Of a stretch of DNA of 64,000 nt, positions 56,581-64,000 are shown in pieces. The translations under genes and the position numbers were made by a program. The number at the start of each line of letters is the position of its first letter. The stretch's first letter is position 1. Below the pieces are notes generated by a model that did not search any database, was not told where the DNA came from, and worked only from the letters and a program-made list of their open reading frames with translations. The stretch is from Fistularia commersonii (taxonomy: Eukaryota; Chordata; Actinopteri; Syngnathiformes; Fistulariidae): positions 11,849,501-11,913,500 of the forward strand of contig JBBMNZ010000019.1 in NCBI GenBank assembly GCA_037954325.1, in the 5' to 3' direction.

Positions 56581-59527
56581 AGGTTTTAGGTATTTTACTC
56601 CTCATTTCTTTTGCAGAAAGGTACCCATGTCTAACCTTCAACACTACTGCTATTAAACATCTCATTTATGAACCTGAATTTTGATTTAGAGATTTTAGCC
56701 CATTAGGGCACTGACAATATGACTGGGTTAACTACTACTACATACTAACTACATTAGTTTACTAACTGGGTTTACTAACTACATTTAAAACCTCCATATT
56801 ATAAGTGTGACCAAAATGTAACAAAAATCTGCAGCACCACTGTATTTTTTATTTATTTATTCTTTTTATTTATTTATTTTTTTTCATTTTTTTAATCTGT
56901 ATAATGTTTGGACAGATTGTCTAAACATCTTTGTTTTGATCAATAAAACTTTAAGAGATGTACTCGACCGGGTCACCAAAATTGGAAGACAAAAAAACGG
57001 ATGCAGTTATTACAAAGTAATAGCATATTAAGAAATAATGGAACAAATAATAAACATTCATTTCATTAGAAAAACAACTAGGTAAATTAAACAGATTCTA
57101 TGGTAGTCAATCACTTTCTCAACTCTCAACACATTGAGTTGACTTTATGAAGCTGGAGTTGGCTCAAATTTTCAAATTAAAAGCTTTTTATGCAACAGTT
57201 ATGGCTCATTGCAAGATAATGCAGATTGGTTATTAACATTTTATATTAAGCAAAATTAAATATGCGGGGGTTTTCAGTGTACGGCTTGGTGTCAATTCAC
57301 CATCCCACCATCTGCATCCTCCTGCCTCGAATACACGAGGAGTTTTTTTTTCGCCCGAGGGCACTTAACCTGATTATTTTATTATTAGAAAAAACAGTTA
57401 TGAAGGAGGCCTGTCAGTGCCAGTGTTAAAAATTTGGCGTTGTCCGACATGCCGTGAGCCAAATCCCTCCCTGTGCCGAAAAAGACCCACTGAACCGACG
57501 TATTATTCAAACAACCCGGGGAAAATCACAGTTAAAACGTTAAACGGTGAAAGAAAATTTATCGTCCGGGTCACGACGGCTTCACCTCCGGTGGGGGGGC
57601 TCGAGTGGGACCCCGACCGCTTCTGTCAACGGTCCTATTTTTGTGTGCTTTGAGGTACAAATCCGTTCTAAAACACACCCTGTTGGCTTGATAGCAGGTT
57701 GGATGAACGTGATGCATATTTATTAAAAGCGAACCCACAGGAAGCCCCCCTGGAATCACCGCCGTGTCTTTTTCCTTCCGAAAGTGAGGGTAGGACGCAA
57801 CTCGGAATTTAGTGACGGCCCGCAAACAAAACATTGCGTGCGACGAGTTGTCGGGGATGAAAAAAAAAGGATAGGGAAAAACAGGGTAGGGAACGAGACA
57901 ATGGAAAAAAAAAAAAAAAAACATCTTCGCTCAGGAGAGGGGTGTTTTGTATCTATGGGTGAATACATAAAGTTGGTTGAGCGTGAGAAAAAAGCCTTGC
58001 GGTGAATGCGGCGCGCACTAGGAAGCCGAGACAGACCTCAGGGCTTTCAGAAAGCTCTGAAATCAACGGAGGGTGGATAATCTACACACCAGGACTATTG
58101 TGGGAAAAGTGCCTCTGCCGTCTGTGTATTAGGTGATAGAGTGAGCCGTTCTCTATGGTCCATTTAGGGGAGCAAATGGACTTTGGGGTAGGTGGGCCAT
58201 GGCAAACTGCAGAGACAATAGGGATTCTGCTTTATAACAAGGTAACTGTAAATATAATAGAGGCAGACGCTGAGTATGCATAAGTCATCGGGTGGAAATA
58301 TCTGCAAATGCGAGCTAACACCAGCGCCTAGCATACGTGTAGGGTAATCCTACATATGTGTTTATGCGTTTTCAACTCAACACGGTGATGTCACAATGTA
58401 CAACGAACCTTACTAAAAGATGGCTGGATGTACGTTTTTTTTTAAATATCATCATTACCATCATCGTCATGGGTGCGTGTCAGTTAATTCTTTCAAGAGC
58501 ACGAGAAAAGATGTATTTTTTTTTTACTGGTTGATGAATGTATGTATGTGATTATGAGTCAAACCAATGTAAGGATTTAGATAGGGGTTAAAATTATGTT
58601 CTCGTTAGCAACATATGCGTTAACATGCGATTCAGGTTGCGTTGAAAGTGATGTGGAAATAGTGTATCAAATTACTTTCCCCCGGGGATAATTGTGTAGA
58701 GTACATTACTTTTTATAGACACAGGATGACACACAGAGACTTATAATGATTAGCTATAAATGGAAAGTGATTAAAAAGATCCAAGTACATATCTCAAACA
58801 TGCATGCATACACCCACACACACAAACACACACACATACAATTATTTGGAAGGGTGGAAGGGGGTGTATTGATTTGACTAATTTCAATGTGCCGAGTTCC
58901 TATCAAACACCTGCCCCAGACACTAGCGCAGCTGTTTGTCTTGGCAGGAACATTGCAACCCTGCAACCCCATGTGACCTCTATCCATCATGACGCACACA
59001 CACACAGACACACGAGCACTCACACACGCACGTACACACTGCAACATTCACATGAGAATTTCGCTCAGACTTTTGTTGATGTGTAAGATGAGCGGGGCGA
59101 GGCGGCCAACACGGGTCCCCACAGAGCGTGTTCATCATGAACACACAAAACGCTCCCAGACGGTCATGTGAAGTACATGTCATAATGCACACGGCGTATA
59201 ACGAATACATGCGTATTGTGCACGCGTTCACGTGCATGGCCAGGTCGCTGCAGTGTCTCATCAATCCCTCATCGTGTAAATCACATAAACGGACGTGACG
59301 GCTCTGAATGACAGTGAGGAATGCGGCCCTCCGATGGGAGAGCAAAAGGCCCCGACTTAGATTAACGACATGTAGAGCGTGGCGCGCGCAGCATGTCAGA
59401 CGTTCACTCGGCGTCCACTGTCACATGTACGGAAATCCATGTCTGCGTGCGCGAGTCGTCTATACGGGGAGATAACGGGATGACCTTTGATGGATTGCAG
59501 CCACCGGTGCAACATTGTGTGTGGGGT
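56581..59527. other. Unique sequence, no gene
   Basis: An (ATTT)n patch lies at 56846-56888. The 57417-57653 frame encodes one 'CPTCREPNPSLC' cysteine cluster, but I match it to no family and do not call it. A runs lie at 57859-57867 and 57904-57920. CA-rich patches lie at 58810-58838 and 58993-59038. 58020-58350 is non-repetitive and balanced. Confidence 0.5.
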
Positions 59528-59690
59528 TCACATTCGTCCATTCATTTATTCATTATCTATAGGTTCATCTTAGTCTCATGGTCACGGGGGTCGTGAGAGC
59601 GTATCCCAATCGTTATTCAGCAAATCGGTCAAATATAGAGACATGCAACCATTCACTCTCATTCACGTCATGTAGAGACAGCAATGGCAG
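59528..59690 (-). repeat. Family 1 repeat, antisense, tail fragment
   Basis: 'tcattcatttattcattatct' in parts, 'gagcgtatcccaatcgttat', then one minisatellite unit 'catgcaaccattcactctca'. The head is missing. Confidence 0.65.
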
Positions 59691-60836
59691 CTCCTCACAA
59701 AATTATCGGGGGGTTTACTTTTGCAATGATGACTAAGGAGACCTGCTGAATGGGGAAATTAACAGGTGACCAGACAATTGTCTCAATTTATGTTTGACCT
59801 GTCAAAATTGCAATACAGCAATACATCTTGAAACCAATAGGTGGCGAGATAAACACAAAGATACTCCCTCTAGCGACATAAGCTACAAGGACGGTACATG
59901 TAAGATTGTTCATGAGTTAAATTATCTGCATTGACAGTTGATTTACCATTCATTCAGAGAAGAATTGTCAATTTAACTCCACATATCTCTGAATATGAAG
60001 AGAGAGGCCTGTTAGACTCTTGGCCGTATTACGAAAGTACATATGCGCAAGCCTGAGCAGGTAATGTAATAACAAAACCACGCACAGCAGACCTTCCACA
60101 TTAGAATTTAATGTGTTCTTTGACTCTGTTCGCAAATTGAAATGTTCACGAATTAACGTTTTCCATTTCAATCAATGTAAATTCCATTGGTCCATTCTTC
60201 AGTGCCAAAAACATATTAAACTCTTTTGAAACTTTTTTATGTTTTTTTTTGTGGCAAAAATACAGAAAGGATTTTAAGATAGCCTTTAATTATTGCTATG
60301 CTTCTGGTGTTCTTTTTCTTCTTGCCAGTGAGTTTGCTTGTTTGTTTGTTTGTTAGTACACGGAGGCTTGTTCACAGGTCAATTCAATGTTTGATCAGAC
60401 ACTGTTTGTGGGTCGATTTGTTCGTAATTCGGGATATTCATAAGCCGAGGTTCTGCTGTATGTGAATGCATGAACAGATTACGTAATGATGAAAGCGCCT
60501 ATGTGCATGCAATCCAGGAAGCCATAGGGAATGCATTAAAGTGCCTGTTTTTTGAAGAAAAAAAAAAATCATACGAGAGTCCATGGGAGAACTCGGGGTG
60601 ACTTCAACCTGACTGAAAACCCCAAAAAGGGGTGGATCCCCAGAGCAGCACTGTACACCGATTGGACATTACATTCAGAGGCAGCTACAATGGTCAAAAC
60701 TGCTGTAACACAATGGAATTTGATTTTAAAAATTGCCTCCTTCGTCATGCTTTGGTGTTGCATCGCCAAAATTGTCCTTGTGAGCAAACCGTCCCTGAGA
60801 GACAGACAACTATTTACTATCACATTTGAATAATAA
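59691..60836. other. Unique sequence, no gene
   Basis: A (TTGT)n patch lies at 60334-60353 and T/A runs near 60243-60250 and 60558-60569. The opposite-strand frames at 60552-60856 overlap and carry no domain. Confidence 0.5.
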
Positions 60837-60900
60837 ATAGACATACAACCATTCATTCACTTATTCATTCTTGCTGTGAAGCAGAAGTGATAACTACAGC
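60837..60900 (-). repeat. Family 1 remnant
   Basis: 'agacatacaaccattcattc' followed by 'cttgctgtgaagcagaagtg', one tandem unit fused to part of the head region. It is an internally deleted copy. Confidence 0.5.
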
Positions 60901-62129
60901 GCATATAATAAATACCGTTTTATAATATAAAATACTTGGACTTTTCCAAAGAATGGTTATAAAAATCTTTAAATCAATCAAGGTCCCAAATGAATGATTT
61001 CTAAGGACATTTCCAAGACGAGGAGGTCGGACGGACCGGGATCGAAGCCAAACACTAATTTATTCCCGTCTGGGGATGTGCCGAGAGGAGGTCAGTCTTC
61101 ATTGGGGTTATTGATTATCGTCGTAATGGAGTATTATACGAAAGATTAAAGTAAACAGATTGAAAAAAGAGAAAAAAAAAAATTCCTGCTCCAGGGCAGT
61201 GCCAAGGACTTGGACGGGAAACAAAGATAAAGACAGGGTCAGATAAAAAACAATTGCTGATCCTTTTGGCTTGTTTCACAATTAAGTTAGCTGTCTTCTA
61301 ATTATAAGGTGTTTTTGTGGACTTTTAGGTCATTTCTTTAGTACCGGTAATTATTCAGCAAGTGTTTCGGATAAGTCAAGTGTTATCGTGGCTAATATCG
61401 TATCTCAATCCAGGCAGCGTGGTTCCTCCAGCCTCGACCGGTCCTTCCATCGTCCGAGAGGAATGTCTCTAAATGACTTATGAAAGAGCGTGAATGGTTT
61501 TACCAATGAGGTTAATCAGGTTTTCCACTAAAATAGCAACTAAAAATAGCAAGATAACACACTTATTCTTTCTCTCTTAACTGGTATCCAAGTGTCTACT
61601 AGCGAATGACGGCAATCAGCCTGGAAAAGCTGTATCTACAGTGGTCATGCGTTGTTCATATCGAGGTGAGGGCTTTTCCATTTCGGCAAAGCTCTCTTTG
61701 TGATAAGCGTGTACAGTAAACCGTCATTACCTAACAAAACGCCACTGAAGGTGACGCGTGCATGTGTGTATTATTGAGTGAAAAATACATAGAAAATGGG
61801 GGTATTTTACTCCCGGTTTGGTGGACCGGGCTCTGACTCTGAAGGGAACAAACAAGATAAATGCACCGCGGCTGAAAATCTATCTTTATTGCTTCCAGTG
61901 ACGGCAGGCATCTAAATTCTGGCGATGACAGCTCGGGGATTTTGTACTGTTATCACCAACATCCTCTCGTATCGAATGTGCAACGCTCGCTTCAATCGTC
62001 AACTTTTTTTTTTTTTTTTTTAACAGCGGAACATCTGATGATTCGGGGTCTGATGCAATGAACTTGTAAAATCAAACTCAGATTTTTTTTTTTTTTTTTT
62101 TCTTCAGGGAGGGTTATTAATATGGTGGC
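60901..62129. other. Unique sequence with T runs
   Basis: 61230-61390 is non-repetitive with several TAAT/ATTA cores. T runs of about 19 lie at 62004-62021 and 62083-62101. No gene. Confidence 0.5.
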
Positions 62130-62480
62130 TGTTTCATCCATTCATTATCTATACAACTTATCTTGCAGACAAACTACCATTCATTCTTTCTTTCACAAAG
62201 CAACTTGCGACCTCCAACCATTCACTCTCTCATTAATATAGTGTGAAAATACATACAACCACTCATTCTTTCATTCAAACGCCATAAAGAGACATTAAGT
62301 CTGTTTTAAAAAAAGTCACATTGAGACGTGCAACCATTCACTCTGTCATTAACACGGTATATAGAGGCATACAGCCATCCAATCCTTCATTCATGTCATA
62401 TAAAGACAAAAAAAAAATCATTCACTCTATCATTAACATGGTTTATAGAAACATAACAATTCACTCTGTCAGATGTCATT
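62130..62480 (-). repeat. Family 1 repeat, antisense, minisatellite-rich, head lost
   Basis: The tail is 'catccattcattatctatac'. It is followed by about seven to eight units ('ccaaccattcactctctcat', 'caaccactcattctttcatt', 'caaccattcactctgtcatt', 'cattcactctatcattaaca'). No head follows. With 14820-16105 this is the second strongly expanded copy. Confidence 0.75.
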
Positions 62481-62514
62481 TAATAATAATGTATATTAAT
62501 TATGAATTTAATAA

Positions 62515-62705
62515 AGTCAAAGCAAAGAGGAGCTGCGACTGTGGCAGCAGGGAGAACAGCGGGCCGATTCCCGGCCCCTCCGGTCTGCGTATCGGAGGAA
62601 GTCTCCTTGGGCAAGATTTGCTCCTGATGGGCTAGTCGGTGCTTTGAATGCAATCTGTATCTAAAAAGAAATCTTCTGGATCAATAAAGTATCTATCTGT
62701 GAGCC
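62515..62705 (+). repeat. tRNA-like SINE-like repeat, family 2-related
   Basis: The head has 'cgactgtggcagcagggag' and a B-box-like 'gggccgattcccggcccctc', matching the family 2 phrase 'ggtttgattcccagcccctc' at 11918. Then come 'gtctccttgggcaagatttg' and a tail 'gatcaataaagtatctatct' unlike that of the copy at 11868. Confidence 0.6.
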
Positions 62706-64000
62706 AATTTAATAAAGAATGTTGTAGTTATTAATATGGTAGTACCATATTTATACCACAGTATAACCTCTTTGAACTCTTTTTCAGATTGCGATGCATA
62801 GTCTACTAGTTAAAGGTGCATCTAAAGAAGGTCCTCAACAGGAACCGTGAAGTTGAATCTGGCTGGGTGAGGGAAGATACCGAGTGGGTGGGTGTCTCAT
62901 CTCCCTGACAATTACGGCTAAAATCTGTGCCCCATCTGCGCCTCGCGAGCACCCCCGCAGAGTCCCGACTCCCACGACGGGAACCGATGGCTTGGAATAT
63001 TAAAATTTGAGAGAGAAAAAAGGAAAAAGAGGTGCCCTAATGTCTATCTCACGGTGCACGTTAATTTCTTTTGCATCTACTTCACACAGATGTACGTTCA
63101 CTGGCACGAATCTCCTTGCAGCAAACTTGCTATGGACCCTTAATTGATGGGATTCATTTTCTGGCTTATTGCACATCACCCTCCACCTGCTGGGAGCCCG
63201 TTACCTCGTTTGAGTCTTTTTGTTATCCCATCTTCTTCCCTTTTCGAGAAGATGATTATTTTTTCCCAAAATGATGATTTCATAAACCGGCAGCCTCGGG
63301 TTTGAGGACACTATTGTTCAACAGGCACAATGAAATGGCGGATTCATACAGTGAAGAAGTGAAAAGGCGGCACTCTCTGCTACCATTTTTAAACCCACAA
63401 GAAACAATTTCGCACTTTATGGCATCCGCTCGAGTCTTTGGCATCGCAGGACTCGAGAGACCCATGAGCAGCGGCCTTGAAGTCGGAGTCTAGTTGGGAG
63501 TAGTTTTATAATTTTGCCAAGTTTAGAGACATTAAAAGTCCTACAGATTTCCAGGTCTGTTATAGTGTGTTGGATACCTAGAGAACAATATGCCGGTAAT
63601 GTTATCCCAGTGATGCTCATCAACATTGCCAAAGTATTATAACACTACTTAACATTTCAGACCAAAGCATATAAAGGAAAATGGTCCATCCCAAGGCATC
63701 TATTGGTTTCCAACAATGGGACAAATGAATTTCCATGATCGCTCGTGCATGGTTAGTGCAATATAATGACGCATTTCTTACAGCATATTACAGGTATTTG
63801 TCTACAGGAATTAAAAAAAGGTCCATGTGTACATCTAATTGGAAAAAATAGAATATTATCAGCCCTATTAAATAACATGAAGCTTTCTCTTCTGACAGAC
63901 AACTTCCAAAAAATCCATTGCTAGTCTCCCATGGGGAAAAAAAAAATTCCATTTTTTTTTTTTTTGGTTTGTTTTTGTAGACAGACATTATGTATGTATT
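62706..64000. other. Unique sequence, no gene
   Basis: 62920-63490 is complex and non-repetitive, with balanced composition and 'cccttaattgatgggattc', so it could include regulatory DNA. The paired opposite-strand frames near 63280-63493 carry no domain. T run at 63952-63965. Confidence 0.5.

Noticed and set aside
57417..57653. 78-codon frame with a CPTCREPNPSLC cysteine cluster
   Set aside because: It has one cluster only, no second zinc-binding pair, no family match and no neighbouring exon. It is compatible with chance.
57990..58012. miR-124-like string 'gcggtgaatgc'
   Set aside because: The seed half of miR-124 is not present and no pairing arm is visible.

Overview
The window looks like intergenic or deep-intronic DNA of a ray-finned (teleost) fish. 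I find no protein-coding gene and no structural RNA gene that I can support. The longest open frame on either strand is 194 codons, about what chance gives in six frames of 64 kb, and the other long frames fall in low-complexity or repeat sequence. The teleost assignment rests on the repeats: an RTE-type LINE whose 3' end carries the 'ggggtcgccacagcga' signature, a second endonuclease/reverse-transcriptase LINE, L2/Rex1-like LINE tails, a LINE tail of the 'ggataaaaacgtctgcc' type, a Tc1-like element ending in 'cctaataaagtgg', tRNA-like SINE-like repeats, and long CA/GT and TATC microsatellites. I cannot name a species.

Layout. 1-11.7 kb is mostly unique AT-rich sequence with copies of a tRNA-like repeat (here family 1) at 0.9, 4.5, 4.9 and 10.4 kb. 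It includes blocks at 7.4-7.9 kb that look like regulatory DNA. 11.7-20.4 kb is repeat-dense: a second tRNA-like SINE, an RTE fragment, a tandemly expanded family 1 copy split by a LINE tail, an unidentified 1.1 kb segment between two direct repeats, an L2-like LINE fragment, and two of three copies of a family 3 repeat. 20.4-31.9 kb mixes unique sequence with a TATC microsatellite, a third family 3 copy, a second RTE fragment, an inverted pair of family 1 repeats and a reverse-transcriptase fragment. 31.9-44 kb holds an internally deleted RTE LINE at 35.6-37.2 kb, an L2-like 3' end at 38.9-39.3 kb and more family 1 copies. 44-50.3 kb is almost free of recognisable repeats. 50.5-53.3 kb is a Tc1-derived deletion element, a family 1 copy and a 1.5 kb LINE endonuclease fragment side by side. 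53.3-64 kb is mostly unique, with family 1 copies at 55, 59.5, 60.8 and 62.1 kb and a family 2-like SINE at 62.5 kb.

No genes act together here. All recognisable coding sequence belongs to dead retrotransposons, broken by stops, frameshifts, truncations and deletions. The most plausible function is cis-regulatory: several unique stretches (7.38-7.54, 24.08-24.31, 34.33-34.64 and 56.33-56.58 kb) are dense in homeodomain-, Pbx/Meis-, TCF- or MEF2-like motifs, as conserved non-coding elements around developmental genes often are. That is inference; cross-species alignment would decide it. I found no convincing undescribed system. The best leads are the unidentified segment bounded by direct repeats at 16.9-18.2 kb, the variable internal minisatellite of family 1, and the hairpin and CTATCAA motif cluster inside the Tc1 remnant.
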